A stretch of 64,000 nt of DNA from JAIROC01 sp031553535 (GCA_031553535.1 JAVBLM010000007.1:1-64000); one strand, 5' to 3'; shown: positions 18,843-27,697, counted from the first letter of the stretch. The notes: generated from the sequence alone by a model not told the origin. Program-made: numbers and translations.

Positions 18843-18980
18843 GGAAGCATACCTCCCGATAACACGGAAGCATACTTCCCGATTATATGGAAGGATGCCT
18901 CCCGGCACCATGAATACTTGCGATCAAACATCACGAATATATACGACCGGAGAATAGGAACACTTGCGATCCGAGAATAC
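18843..18980 (+). repeat. 23-bp tandem array (about 6 units)
   Basis: Units with strict 23-bp spacing start at 18843, 18866, 18889, 18912, 18935 and 18958, degenerating downstream. Early units carry a small inverted repeat, GGAAG-CATA-CTTCC. The array begins 66 bp after the stop of the HU-like/DUF4469 gene. Confidence 0.8.
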
Positions 18981-19156
18981 CATCACAACCTTAGGAATAT
19001 TTCAATTGGATTGGTTATGCGGAAACTTTAAGGAAAGGGTGCGTGTTCGTTGAAGTATTTAGTTTCCTCTAATCCGTCCGTTGATTTGATTATTTGGTGT
19101 TAGTATATATGTTAGAGGCGCGGCATGCCACATCTCTACATGCCTACCAATGACAG

Positions 19157-19259
19157 AGATTAACTCCGTTGAGCTCGCAAGCTCGGTTGCTTCGTGCCTC
19201 GCAATGACGCTCTTAACCAGCATATTGCCGTCATTCTTAATTCTTAATTCTTAATTTTC
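19157..19259. repeat. dispersed repeat cluster next to rnfA stop
   Basis: Contains the GAGCTCGCAAGCTCGG motif (also at 53850 and, varied, at 46410 and 58495), a CTCGCAATGACG motif like the REP-like elements at 49590-50125, and a triple TTCTTAATTC repeat that runs right up to the rnfA stop codon at 19260. Confidence 0.7.
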
Positions 19260-19835
19260 TTACACCAATCCTGCAAAGCCCATAAATGCAAGAGCTAAAA
19301 TACCTGCAGTAATCAAGGCGATGGGCATTCCCTTCATGTTTTTAGGTACACCGTTGAGTTCAAGTTGTTCCCGCAAGCCTGCAAACAGTACTAAAGCAAG
19401 CCCAAAGCCGATGGCCGTGAATATTGTAAATACCAGCGAACCTATAAGATTGTAGTTTTGTTGGATTACCATAATGGCAACTCCCAATACTGCACAATTG
19501 GTTGTAATTAATGGAAGGAATATTCCTAAGGCCTGGTATAATGACGGGCTAACCTTCTTAAGTATGATTTCCAGCATTTGAACTAAGGCGGCAATGATCA
19601 GGATGAAAGATATTGTCTGTAAAAAAGCCAAATCTACGGGAACCAATACATACATATATACCAGATAAGTTGCCAGTGTTGCAATTGTCATAACAAAGAC
19701 TACTGCGGCACCCATCCCTACGGAAGTGGATATCTTGTTGGATACACCTAAAAAAGGACAGATCCCCAAAAACTGGGCGAATACTATATTGTTGACAAAG
19801 ACAGTCGAAACGATAATCACAATTAATGCTTCCAT
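19260..19835 (-). CDS. rnfA: electron transport complex subunit RnfA
   Basis: A 191-residue six-helix membrane subunit of the Rnf complex, which couples reduced ferredoxin:NAD+ oxidoreduction to Na+ or H+ pumping. The NIVFAQFLGICPFLGVSN stretch near residue 15 holds the conserved cysteine thought to help bind a membrane-embedded Fe-S cluster with RnfE, and NCAVLGVAI near residue 112 is the matching second half. Length normal. Last gene of the locus, 26 bp after rnfE. A dispersed TTCTTAATTC repeat begins directly after its stop. Confidence 0.96.
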   Translation of the reverse strand: MEALIVIIVSTVFVNNIVFAQFLGICPFLGVSNKISTSVGMGAAVVFVMTIATLATYLVYMYVLVPVDLAFLQTISFILIIAALVQMLEIILKKVSPSLYQALGIFLPLITTNCAVLGVAIMVIQQNYNLIGSLVFTIFTAIGFGLALVLFAGLREQLELNGVPKNMKGMPIALITAGILALAFMGFAGLV

Positions 19836-19861
19836 ATTATTTTATATTTTTGATTAAAATA

Positions 19862-20452
19862 TTATGCTTTTTTCCTTGATTTAAACGAATTGATAATAGC
19901 CAGTATAAATCCCAGCGCCAGGAAACCTCCCGGTGCTAATACAAATACAATCATCCCATCGGCTTCAGCAAATTTATGTCCGAAAACAGACAGGTTTCCC
20001 AATAATTCTCTAATCGTTCCTAATATTGTTAAACCCAGTGTAAAGCCTAATCCCATCCCTAATCCGTCGATAGCAGAGTTAGCAACATTGTTTTTAGAAG
20101 CAAATGCTTCGGCACGTCCTAACAGGATGCAGTTTACCACAATCAAAGGAATGAACAATCCTAATTGTGCATGCAACTCAGGAAGGGATGCTTGCATTAC
20201 CAGGTCTACAACAGTCACAAACGAAGCAATAAGAACAACAAAAGCAGGAATGCGGACTGTGTCGGGAATGAGATTTTTTAAAGAAGCGATTGTAATGTTG
20301 GATAAGGCAAGTACAAATGTAGTAGCCAAGCCCATTCCCATTCCGTTGAATGCAGATGTGGTAACTCCAAGAGTAGGGCACATTCCCAACAATAACACAA
20401 AAGTGGGATTTTCTTTAATAATACCGTTGATAAATATTTTCCATTTATTCAT
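19862..20452 (-). CDS. rnfE: electron transport complex subunit RnfE
   Basis: An approximately 196-residue membrane subunit paralogous to RnfA. LLLGMCPTLGVTTSAFNGMG and VVNCILLGRAEAFA are the conserved cysteine-bearing half-helices. I place the start at 20452 rather than at an upstream in-frame ATG (20506). GGAGGG lies 7 nt before 20452, the family begins at MNKWKIFINGIIKENPTF, and the resulting 8-bp overlap with rnfG is typical of coupled operon genes. It sits between rnfG and rnfA as in other Bacteroidota. Confidence 0.95.
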   Translation of the reverse strand: MNKWKIFINGIIKENPTFVLLLGMCPTLGVTTSAFNGMGMGLATTFVLALSNITIASLKNLIPDTVRIPAFVVLIASFVTVVDLVMQASLPELHAQLGLFIPLIVVNCILLGRAEAFASKNNVANSAIDGLGMGLGFTLGLTILGTIRELLGNLSVFGHKFAEADGMIVFVLAPGGFLALGFILAIINSFKSRKKA

Positions 20453-21062
20453 TGATTTTCCCTCCGTTTTTAGTAAAGGCATCGTATGCTGTCTGAACGG
20501 CGTCACAATAGGCTCTTGAACTTATTGTTGCTGCCGTAATAGCATCCACGTCACCTCCGTCTTTGGTTACAGATAATTTATAATCGCTGGGATTCTTTCC
20601 CAGGAACTGATCCGGAAATTTCGATTTTCCTATCTCCATTTTGCTTCCCAGCCCGGGTGTTTCCTTGTGTTCCAATACTTCTATCTTGTTGATGTTTCCA
20701 TTGGATAAGAAGCCAACCATTAGTTTAATTCTTCCGCTGAATCCTTTGTCGGTAAATGTTTCGACGGCTGTTCCTACCCATTCTCCATTTTTATATCCGT
20801 CATACATAACCAAAGAATCGGCTGCTTGCGCTTTTTTGAAGATATTATCTTCGACAACCATTTCAACCGGGAATTTAGCTTCTTTCAATTCATCAAATGA
20901 AGGAATTACCTTTTCGATAGCTGATTTTTTATTCAGTTCTGCCGTTTTTGCAATGGGTTTTTTTGTATAGGTATACACTGCACCCAGAATTCCTGCCATC
21001 AATGTTGATATGATCAGAAGGCAGAGTAATATATTTTTGAAATTTGATTGGATCTTGCCCAT
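20445..21062 (-). CDS. rnfG: electron transport complex subunit RnfG
   Basis: A 205-residue subunit with one N-terminal membrane helix (about residues 8-30, ILLCLLIISTLMAGILGAVY) and a periplasmic FMN-binding domain. The covalent flavin site near residue 180 reads DAITAATISS, a variant of the usual S/T-G-A-T motif, with threonine still present as attachment residue. It overlaps rnfE by 8 bp. Upstream is a 192-bp gap and then the KilA-N gene, which separates it from rnfD; in related genomes rnfD and rnfG are usually adjacent. Confidence 0.95.
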   Translation of the reverse strand: MGKIQSNFKNILLCLLIISTLMAGILGAVYTYTKKPIAKTAELNKKSAIEKVIPSFDELKEAKFPVEMVVEDNIFKKAQAADSLVMYDGYKNGEWVGTAVETFTDKGFSGRIKLMVGFLSNGNINKIEVLEHKETPGLGSKMEIGKSKFPDQFLGKNPSDYKLSVTKDGGDVDAITAATISSRAYCDAVQTAYDAFTKNGGKINE

Positions 21063-21254
21063 AGTAATATAGTTTAATTATTTAAAGTTTAGAGTATCCA
21101 TTTAGTGTCATTTATATACTTTGTATTTAGTGTTATAGTTAGATATTTGGCCTCCATATTAAATGCAATCATATAAAAATTCGATATTTTTCCTCTTTGC
21201 TATTTTGTTTTACATTTGATAATTATCTAATTTTTACTGTTTTGTTGTTTGTTT

Positions 21255-22082
21255 CTACTTTAATCGTTTTATTCTATTATTATCAAGTAAGGATTTCATT
21301 TGAGCAATTGCTGTTTTATTTAATTGTATCAGTCTATCCTTTTGCGACAGATTTTGTTGAATCAGCAAACCGTTAATGCTTTCCATGTTGCTTAAAACAA
21401 CCAATTGTTCCAATGTCGCATAATCTCTAACATTTCCTTTCTTGTTGGGATTTGTGGTCCTCCATTCTTTGGCTGTCATTCCAAACAAAGCAACATTCAA
21501 TAAATCAGCTTCATTTGCATAAATAGTATTGATCTGGTGTTTAGTTACTTCTTTGGGAATCAGGTTTTCTTTGATAGCATCTGTATGAATTTTATAGTTG
21601 ATTTTTGATATGGCACGTTGCAGGTTCCATTCTAACGATAGTCGATGTTGCTCATCTTCTTTTAAACGTTGAAATTCAAGCAATAAATAAAGTTTAAATT
21701 CAGAACTTATCCATGATGCAAATTCGAAAGCAATGTCTTTATGAGCGTAAGTGCCGCCACCTGAACCTGTTTTTGTGTAGATTCCAACAGCGTTTGTAAT
21801 TTCAATCCATTTTGAAGGACTCATCGTAAATGAATTACTTCCTGCTTCATACAAAAGGGGGTCGATTTCGACCCCTTTGAAATTAGGGTTATGAATTTTT
21901 TCCCATAAAGCTAAAAATTCAATGGTACCTCGACTTCTCATCCAATTTTTTACAACATCTTTAGGTTCGCGGGAATTTTTATAACGAGCTATGTCCGTGA
22001 TGCAAATATATTCCCCTCCTGCCGGTTGATTGGCAATTACTATTTGTGTTCCCTGTACCGATATTGTTTCTTTTTTACTCAT
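21255..22082 (-). CDS. KilA-N domain protein
   Basis: A 275-residue protein with an N-terminal KilA-N DNA-binding domain (about residues 1-140). Typical pieces are YICITDIARYKNSREPKDVVKNWMRSR, split here as YICITDIARYKN and DVVKNWMRSR, then GGGTYAHKDIAFEFASWIS. The C-terminal half is helical (QHRLSLEWNLQRAI; TAKEWRTTNPNKKGNVRDY) as in many Bacteroidota homologues. KilA-N is known from phages and mobile DNA; the role here is unknown. It lies inside the rnf gene run, same strand, with 64 bp to rnfD and 192 bp to rnfG. No other phage genes are nearby, so it looks like a solitary insertion. Confidence 0.85.
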   Translation of the reverse strand: MSKKETISVQGTQIVIANQPAGGEYICITDIARYKNSREPKDVVKNWMRSRGTIEFLALWEKIHNPNFKGVEIDPLLYEAGSNSFTMSPSKWIEITNAVGIYTKTGSGGGTYAHKDIAFEFASWISSEFKLYLLLEFQRLKEDEQHRLSLEWNLQRAISKINYKIHTDAIKENLIPKEVTKHQINTIYANEADLLNVALFGMTAKEWRTTNPNKKGNVRDYATLEQLVVLSNMESINGLLIQQNLSQKDRLIQLNKTAIAQMKSLLDNNRIKRLK

Positions 22083-22146
22083 ATTTTTCTATGTCATTCT
22101 AACAAATAACGTAATATGCCACAAAACCTTCTTTCTTATTTCATTC

Positions 22147-23178
22147 TTAATTCTTAATTTCTTTCACCCCAAACCGTTTCGGCTTAAATCCTTTATTGAT
22201 TAACGGGACAAAGCCATTCATGATCAGAATAGCGAAGGAAACTCCTTCCGGATAACTTCCCCAGACCCGGATAAGAATTGTTAACAACCCACACCCAATT
22301 CCAAAAATGACTTTTCCCCAACTACTCATAGGTGAAGTTACCATATCGGTAGCCATAAAAATAGCGCCCAATAATAATCCGCCCGCTAATAGGTGGAATT
22401 CGGGAGCAATATACAAATTCGGATTAACCCAATGCAAAATAGCTGCAAAAACAAAAACAGTTCCGATAAATGTAACCGGAATATGCCATGTAATCACCTT
22501 GCGAGCCAACAAAATAATTCCCCCTAAGATAATAGCCAAAGCCGCCACTTCTCCCAAAGAACCTCCTCTTTCACCTAACAACATTTGCAGATAACTGGGC
22601 AAGCCTGCTATATCTGCCGGATTTTGCCCTGTAGCCAAAGCTCCTTTGATTAATCCCAGTGGGGTAGCCCCTGTAGTAGCATCTACCATTGAACCCATTG
22701 GAGTAGCTCCTATGGTAGCATCTGCCCCTGTAAATCCCCGGCTTGGCAAAGGCCATGTTGTCATTTGCTGCGGAAAAGAAATTAATAAAAATACACGCCC
22801 TACCAATGCAGGATTAAAAAGATTTTTCCCCAGCCCTCCGAAAGCCATTTTACTGATTCCGATCGCTACAACAGCACCAATAACAATAATATACCAGGAT
22901 AAGTTGCTCGGAACATTAAATGCCAGGAGCAAACCGGTAATAATGGCGGAACCATCGGTTATGGTCGGCTTTTGTTTCATGAATACCTTTTGGAAAAACC
23001 ATTCCAAAGCAACACAGGAAATAACACTGATAGCAGTAACCCGTACGGCATCTATTCCAAAGTAATAAAAGGAAAAGAGCATGGTAGGAATTAATGCAAT
23101 TATCACAGTCCACATTATTTTCTTTACAGAATCGGTGGTGTGAACATGCGGAGAACCGGATATTTGTAGTAAACTCAT
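22147..23178 (-). CDS. rnfD: electron transport complex subunit RnfD
   Basis: A 343-residue membrane subunit with about ten hydrophobic helices and a covalent FMN site. Residues about 145-175 contain ATIGATPMG and ATTGATPLG, the second being the T-GAT flavinylation motif. It follows rnfC by 37 bp. The C-terminus FGVKEIKN and the stop run directly into a TTCTTAATTC-type dispersed repeat, so the last few residues may come from repeat sequence. Downstream lies the KilA-N gene instead of rnfG. Confidence 0.96.
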   Translation of the reverse strand: MSLLQISGSPHVHTTDSVKKIMWTVIIALIPTMLFSFYYFGIDAVRVTAISVISCVALEWFFQKVFMKQKPTITDGSAIITGLLLAFNVPSNLSWYIIVIGAVVAIGISKMAFGGLGKNLFNPALVGRVFLLISFPQQMTTWPLPSRGFTGADATIGATPMGSMVDATTGATPLGLIKGALATGQNPADIAGLPSYLQMLLGERGGSLGEVAALAIILGGIILLARKVITWHIPVTFIGTVFVFAAILHWVNPNLYIAPEFHLLAGGLLLGAIFMATDMVTSPMSSWGKVIFGIGCGLLTILIRVWGSYPEGVSFAILIMNGFVPLINKGFKPKRFGVKEIKN

Positions 23179-23215
23179 ATATTTTCTTTTATTGAAGTTT
23201 AATAATAAATAGAAA

Positions 23216-24547
23216 CTATTTTTGCATTCTGGAGCGTATCATTTCTCCTGTTTTATTTTTCCCTAAACGGATATAATCCAATAAAGGACGATTGGTCGGA
23301 CAGATAAACTGACAACTACCACATTCGATACAACTGGTAATCGATTCATGTTCGGCATCTTCCCAACGGCTATTTTCTGCTAAAGGGGCTAGAAAATAAG
23401 GCTCTAATCCCATAGGGCAAGCACCTACACATCTTCCGCAACGTATGCAGTTGGATGGTTCCAGCCGTTTGGCTTCTTTCGAGTTTATTTGTAATAAGGA
23501 AGTAAATCCTTTGGTTACATAAGCATTCAAATTGGCAATTGATTTTCCCATCATGGGGCCTCCGCTGATTACTTTTTCCGTATCGGGAGCTAATCCTCCG
23601 TTAACCTCTATAATTTGAGAGATAGGGGTTCCTAGGCGAACCATATAATTTTTAGGATAGGCAACCGATTTTCCGGAGTAAGTCATATGGCTAACAATAA
23701 GCGGCTTATTTTTTTGTACCGCTTCATATACTGCCAGTGCGGTTGCAACATTATCCACTACACAACCCACATCAATAGGGAGTTTTCCTGTAGGGACTTC
23801 ACGCTTGGTAATAGCTTTTATCAATTGTTTTTCTGCTCCCTGCGGGTATTTTGTCCGTAAAACATGAATGTTTACTCCTAAGAATTTGGATGCTGTTTCC
23901 TTTAACTTAGCGATTGCCTCCGGTTTGTTATGTTCTATCCCGATATCAACAGTGGATAAACCCAATGCTGTCCTGAGAATACATGCACCTGTAAGAAATT
24001 CTTCGGTTCTTTCTAACATAATGCGATTATCCACAGAGATGTAAGGTTCGCATTCTGCAGCATTGATAATGCAATATTCTGCTTTTCTTCCTTCGGGAAC
24101 CATCAGCTTGATATGGGTAGGGAAGCAGGCGCCGCCTAGCCCTACAATGCCTTTTTCTTTTATTTTCTCGATAATTTCCTGACGGGAGTGTTTTATTTCC
24201 CTTTTTATTTCAGGACTTGTATCAATATCTTCCATCCATTGATCTTCTTCAACAGCAATGGTGACAGCCATTTTTTTGTATCCGATAATGTCAAGAACGG
24301 GTTCTATTTTTGTAATGGTTCCTGTATATGGAGAATGTAAATTAGCCGAAATAAAAGCTTCTCCTTTGGCAATTAATTGACCTGTTTTGACAAAATCCCC
24401 TTTGGCAACTACAACCACAGAAGGGGCTCCCAGGTGTTGTGTAGCATATAAGACAGCCTCTTTAGGCAATGGGAAAATCTCGATAGGGGAATTATGTGCA
24501 AATTTATTATCTTTTGGGTGAATGCCACCCTTTTTAAATGTTTTCAC
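23216..24547 (-). CDS. rnfC: electron transport complex subunit RnfC
   Basis: A 443-residue soluble subunit, the NADH/FMN-binding entry point of Rnf. It has the N-terminal RnfC barrel-sandwich region (GGIHP near residue 7), a nucleotide/FMN-binding core (GLGGACFPTHIKL near residue 155) and two 4Fe-4S motifs: Cys367-370-373-377 (CIRCGRCVGACP) and Cys406-409-412-416 (CIECGSCQFICP). It is the first rnf gene here; rnfB, which normally precedes it in Bacteroidota, is not found upstream. A -7 box lies at 24584-24591. Confidence 0.97.
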   Translation of the reverse strand: MKTFKKGGIHPKDNKFAHNSPIEIFPLPKEAVLYATQHLGAPSVVVVAKGDFVKTGQLIAKGEAFISANLHSPYTGTITKIEPVLDIIGYKKMAVTIAVEEDQWMEDIDTSPEIKREIKHSRQEIIEKIKEKGIVGLGGACFPTHIKLMVPEGRKAEYCIINAAECEPYISVDNRIMLERTEEFLTGACILRTALGLSTVDIGIEHNKPEAIAKLKETASKFLGVNIHVLRTKYPQGAEKQLIKAITKREVPTGKLPIDVGCVVDNVATALAVYEAVQKNKPLIVSHMTYSGKSVAYPKNYMVRLGTPISQIIEVNGGLAPDTEKVISGGPMMGKSIANLNAYVTKGFTSLLQINSKEAKRLEPSNCIRCGRCVGACPMGLEPYFLAPLAENSRWEDAEHESITSCIECGSCQFICPTNRPLLDYIRLGKNKTGEMIRSRMQK

Positions 24548-24583
24548 GTTGATTACGTTTTATACACACTAATTTTCAGTCTG

Positions 24584-24591
24584 CAAATTTA
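24584..24591 (-). promoter_or_regulatory. -7 box (TAAATTTG) for rnf genes
   Basis: TAAATTTG on the minus strand fits TAnnTTTG and lies 36 nt before the rnfC ATG. This suggests that the unit starts at rnfC. Confidence 0.5.
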
Positions 24592-24707
24592 TCATTTATT
24601 TTGAGATAACATTGTTTTTCTAAGTTAATATTTTATTACAAAAGATAGGAAATGGAAAAATCCTATTTAATTTATTGTATTTCTATTTATTAATATTAAT
24701 GATAATC

Positions 24708-24747
24708 AGAAGTCACACAAGTTACGGGAAGTTAGAGGAAGTTATAA
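24708..24747 (+). repeat. AAGTTAC-type dispersed repeat end
   Basis: Degenerate copy (AGAAGTCACACAAG and following AAGTTAC-like units, 9-10 bp apart) of the terminal sequence of the MITE-like family. It lies 11 bp from the stop codon of the YqaA-type gene. Confidence 0.65.
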
Positions 24748-24758
24748 AATAAAAGAAG

Positions 24759-25202
24759 TTATCCCAGAATATTGGCAGCGACAAGGCCTACGACTAGAAA
24801 CCTGCAAAAGCGTCCAATCAACATCATAATAAATACGGGGACGGGTTTAAATCGTAAAAATCCTAAAGCTAAAGCTATCAAATCCCCGATAAATGGGAGC
24901 CAGGTAAATGCGGCTGCAATTATTCCGACTTTTTGGACTTTATGCTGAAACTTTTCAATATCTTCTTTCGTCTTTTTGAAATATTTTTCTATCCATTCCC
25001 ATTTTCCCAAATAGCCCAGCCCATAGGTTGTTAATCCCCCGAGAAAATTCCCTGCGGTTGCCACAATAATGCATGCCCATACGTTAAATTTCAAGGCAAT
25101 CAGACCCGTTAATATGATGTCTGAACTCAAAGGGATAATTGTTGAAGCTAAAAAAGAAGCTAAAAACAATCCTATATATCCTAAATTTACTAAAAATTCC
25201 AT
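24759..25202 (-). CDS. YqaA/DedA-type (VTT domain) membrane protein
   Basis: A 147-residue inner-membrane protein of the small YqaA branch of the DedA/VTT superfamily. The opening LGYIGLFLASFLASTIIPLSSD, quoted in part as FLASFLASTIIPLSSD, matches the re-entrant loop region; GNFLGGLTTYGLGYLGK carries the conserved Gly-rich turn; FTWLPFIGDLIALALGFLR is the second half. The superfamily includes phospholipid flippases or scramblases. Whether this small member transports lipid is unknown. It occupies the place upstream of rnfC where rnfB would be expected, separated by 211 bp. Confidence 0.85.
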   Translation of the reverse strand: MEFLVNLGYIGLFLASFLASTIIPLSSDIILTGLIALKFNVWACIIVATAGNFLGGLTTYGLGYLGKWEWIEKYFKKTKEDIEKFQHKVQKVGIIAAAFTWLPFIGDLIALALGFLRFKPVPVFIMMLIGRFCRFLVVGLVAANILG

Positions 25203-25442
25203 AAGTATAAAAGTGCAAAGATAAATAAATACCGAATATGGGAATGGGGAATAGTTAAGAAGTAAAATAAATATTCAATTCCTTTGTAGAATATTGAATA
25301 AGATTTTTATCTGTCCTTAATTAAGAATTTCATGTATTATTGTTCACATAGATACAGGAAGCACTATATAATCGGCGTCCGGAGAAATGACTTTCTTGAA
25401 TTATTCCGTGAAATAAAAACAAGGGCAGGTTGGTAATCTCTC

Positions 25443-25985
25443 TTACTTCCCCTCAATCCAATCCGTAATAGATTTATCGTCAGGTGAGATTTTGGGAGAG
25501 ATAGATTTTATCCAATTACCGCTTTCATCTATCATGAACTTTTGAAAATTCCATTGGACTTCGGCGTTTTCTTTTCCATTTTCATTTTTCTGGGTCAGCC
25601 ATTTATACAGCGGATGCATTTCCTTTCCCTTGACTGTAATTTTTTCCATCATGGGAAATGTTACTCCGTAATTCAGTTGACAGAACTCCTGTATTTCTTC
25701 ATTCGTGCCGGGTTCCTGCCCCATAAAATCATTGGATGGAAAGCCGATAATAACAAATTTATCCGGGCCGTATTTTTCATATAATGCTTGCAGTTGGGCA
25801 TATTGAGGTGTAAGCCCGCATTTGGAAGCAACATTCACTACCAGCACTTTTTTTCCTTTCAGGGAAGAAAGCGGAAAATCTTTTCCGTCAATGGTCTTGA
25901 CAGTGAAATCATAGAAATTCTTGTTTTGTGCCGATAAGAAACCTATACTTATCATCGCAATCATTACTAAATAAATTTTCTTCAT
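25443..25985 (-). CDS. glutathione peroxidase family protein, exported
   Basis: A 180-residue thioredoxin-fold peroxidase (GPX/BtuE family). The peroxidatic cysteine Cys56 lies in NVASKCGLTPQY, and GFPSNDF and WNFQKF supply the conserved Asn/Trp environment. An N-terminal signal peptide (residues 1-20, ending ISIGFLSAQ) suggests a periplasmic location, common for Bacteroidota homologues. Most bacterial members use thioredoxin-like donors rather than glutathione and reduce hydroperoxides. Single gene with about 240 bp of non-coding sequence before YqaA. Confidence 0.93.
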   Translation of the reverse strand: MKKIYLVMIAMISIGFLSAQNKNFYDFTVKTIDGKDFPLSSLKGKKVLVVNVASKCGLTPQYAQLQALYEKYGPDKFVIIGFPSNDFMGQEPGTNEEIQEFCQLNYGVTFPMMEKITVKGKEMHPLYKWLTQKNENGKENAEVQWNFQKFMIDESGNWIKSISPKISPDDKSITDWIEGK

Positions 25986-26024
25986 TGTTATTTTATTATT
26001 TGTTTCTCTATATTATATTCATCC

Positions 26025-27374
26025 TTAAAAAATCCCTAATCCTTGCAGGAAGACTAATAAAATTGCCAACGGTGCAATAAAGCGTATAATAAACATAAAG
26101 ACAGGGAACAAACGAACCTTGAGAGTTCCATGATTCGTAATTTCATCTTTTATATGTTTTTTATTGTAAAACCATCCCAGGAAAACAACGATAAAGAACG
26201 CACCTAACGGCAATAATATATTCGTCGCCAGAAAGTCACAGCTATCGAAAATTGATTTCTTGAAAATAGTAATATCTTTTAGCGGGCCGAAAGATAAAGT
26301 GGTAAATATACCCAGAATCGCTGATAGGGACGCTGCAATTACAGTTGCAGTGATCCGTTTCATTTTAAATTCTTCCGAGAAATACGCAACAACTACTTCA
26401 AGTAACGATATTGCCGATGTCAATGCAGCAATAGCCAACAGGATAAAAAATAATAAAGCAAAAAATTCCCCTCCTGCCATCTGTTGAAATATTCCGGGAA
26501 GTACGATATATACTAATCCAGGTCCTTGTTCGGGATTCAATCCAAAAGAAAACACAGCAGGAAAAATAGCAACACCGGCTAAAATCGCCATTAACATATC
26601 TGCAATAGATACGGTAAAAGCAGTCTTGGACAAATTATTGTTCTTATTGATATATGATCCATATGTGATTAATGCTCCCATCCCAATGCTCAACGAAAAT
26701 GCAGCCTGCCCGAGTGCACTTAATATGACATTCGAATTTATTTTTGAAAAATCGGGATAGAATAAAAACTTCAATCCTTCTGCCGACCCGGGAAGGCTTA
26801 TCGCCTTAACGGAAAGAATCACCAGTATAAGAAAAAGTAAGGGCATCAATATTTTTGAATATCTTTCTATTCCCTTTTGTACTCCATATACAATAATACA
26901 TGCAGTTAGCAATATAAAAATTAACTGCCAGACAACCGGCCATATACTTCCGGTATGAAAATCGTTGAAAACCTTTGCAGGATCTGTTACGGAAGGAGAA
27001 GAAAAAATATCTTTTATCGAAAGAAAAATATATTCCAGCGTCCAGCCTGCTATTGTACTGTAGAAAGCAAGGATAATAAAAGCGGAAAAAATACCCATTA
27101 ACCCGACTAAATACCAATGAGTTTTTGGCGCAAGCCGTTTAAAAGAACCATAGGAGTTACTTTGCCCTCTTCTACCGATAATAAACTCCGAAAGAACGAC
27201 AGGAATTCCAATAATAATAACAAAAGCAAAATAGACAATCAAGAAAGCGCCTCCTCCGTTCTCTCCCGCCATATAGGGAAACCTCCAAATATTTCCCAGT
27301 CCGACTGCCGACCCTACAACAGCAGCAAAAACACCAAATTTACTCCCGAATCCATCTCTTGTACTTTGGTTCAT
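26025..27374 (-). CDS. sodium:neurotransmitter symporter (NSS/SNF) family transporter
   Basis: A 449-residue LeuT-fold transporter with about 11-12 helices. The N-terminal signature VGLGNIWRFPYMAGENGGGA holds the unwound TM1 Na+/substrate site. GAFLIVYF and the YGSYINKNNN region near residue 240 are also typical. It should import an amino acid or related amine with Na+; the substrate is not predictable, though tryptophan or tyrosine is common among bacterial members. A -7 box lies 33 nt upstream. Confidence 0.93.
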   Translation of the reverse strand: MNQSTRDGFGSKFGVFAAVVGSAVGLGNIWRFPYMAGENGGGAFLIVYFAFVIIIGIPVVLSEFIIGRRGQSNSYGSFKRLAPKTHWYLVGLMGIFSAFIILAFYSTIAGWTLEYIFLSIKDIFSSPSVTDPAKVFNDFHTGSIWPVVWQLIFILLTACIIVYGVQKGIERYSKILMPLLFLILVILSVKAISLPGSAEGLKFLFYPDFSKINSNVILSALGQAAFSLSIGMGALITYGSYINKNNNLSKTAFTVSIADMLMAILAGVAIFPAVFSFGLNPEQGPGLVYIVLPGIFQQMAGGEFFALLFFILLAIAALTSAISLLEVVVAYFSEEFKMKRITATVIAASLSAILGIFTTLSFGPLKDITIFKKSIFDSCDFLATNILLPLGAFFIVVFLGWFYNKKHIKDEITNHGTLKVRLFPVFMFIIRFIAPLAILLVFLQGLGIF

Positions 27375-27407
27375 AACACAAATATTTCATGAATATTTTT
27401 ATTTTTG

Positions 27408-27415
27408 CAAACATA
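27408..27415 (-). promoter_or_regulatory. -7 box (TATGTTTG) for the NSS transporter gene
   Basis: TATGTTTG on the minus strand matches TAnnTTTG, 33 nt before the ATG of the symporter gene. Confidence 0.5.
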
Positions 27416-27493
27416 CAATTTTTTTTTATTCTTCATTTGTATTCCTTGTTGTTTTTCTGCCTGTTGCTTTGTTCTTATAGCTGTAATTTATAA

Positions 27494-27697
27494 TTAATTC
27501 CGTTGAGGGCTTCGCCGTTCGTGATTCGTAATTGAATTTTTTTCCTTTTGGAAACCGGGAAGGTACGTCTTCCCGAATAGCCCTTTGATTTTTAGTGTTT
27601 CGGCAGTATACTTCCGGGTTAAATTCGAGAATTCAATATGGAATCGGAAATGTTCTTCACTGTGAAGGCCCTTAAACGTTATTATTTCTATCTTCAT
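27494..27697 (-). pseudogene. truncated DUF6261-like gene
   Basis: From the ATG at 27697 the frame reads MKIEIITFKGLHSEEHFRF and on through HIEFSNL...ETLKIKGLFG, about 52 residues resembling the N-terminus of the Bacteroidota-only DUF6261 family (normally over 200 residues). After FQKEKN the frame runs into the dispersed repeat containing GGGCTTCGCCGTTCGTG (also, inverted, near 41680) and stops. So only the first quarter of a gene remains, cut by repeat sequence. The family call is from memory. A 42-bp tandem array begins about 95 bp upstream of this fragment. Confidence 0.5.

Noticed and set aside
21255..22082. Prophage around the KilA-N gene
   Set aside because: No integrase, capsid, tail or lysis genes and no att-like repeats nearby; only a solitary KilA-N gene.
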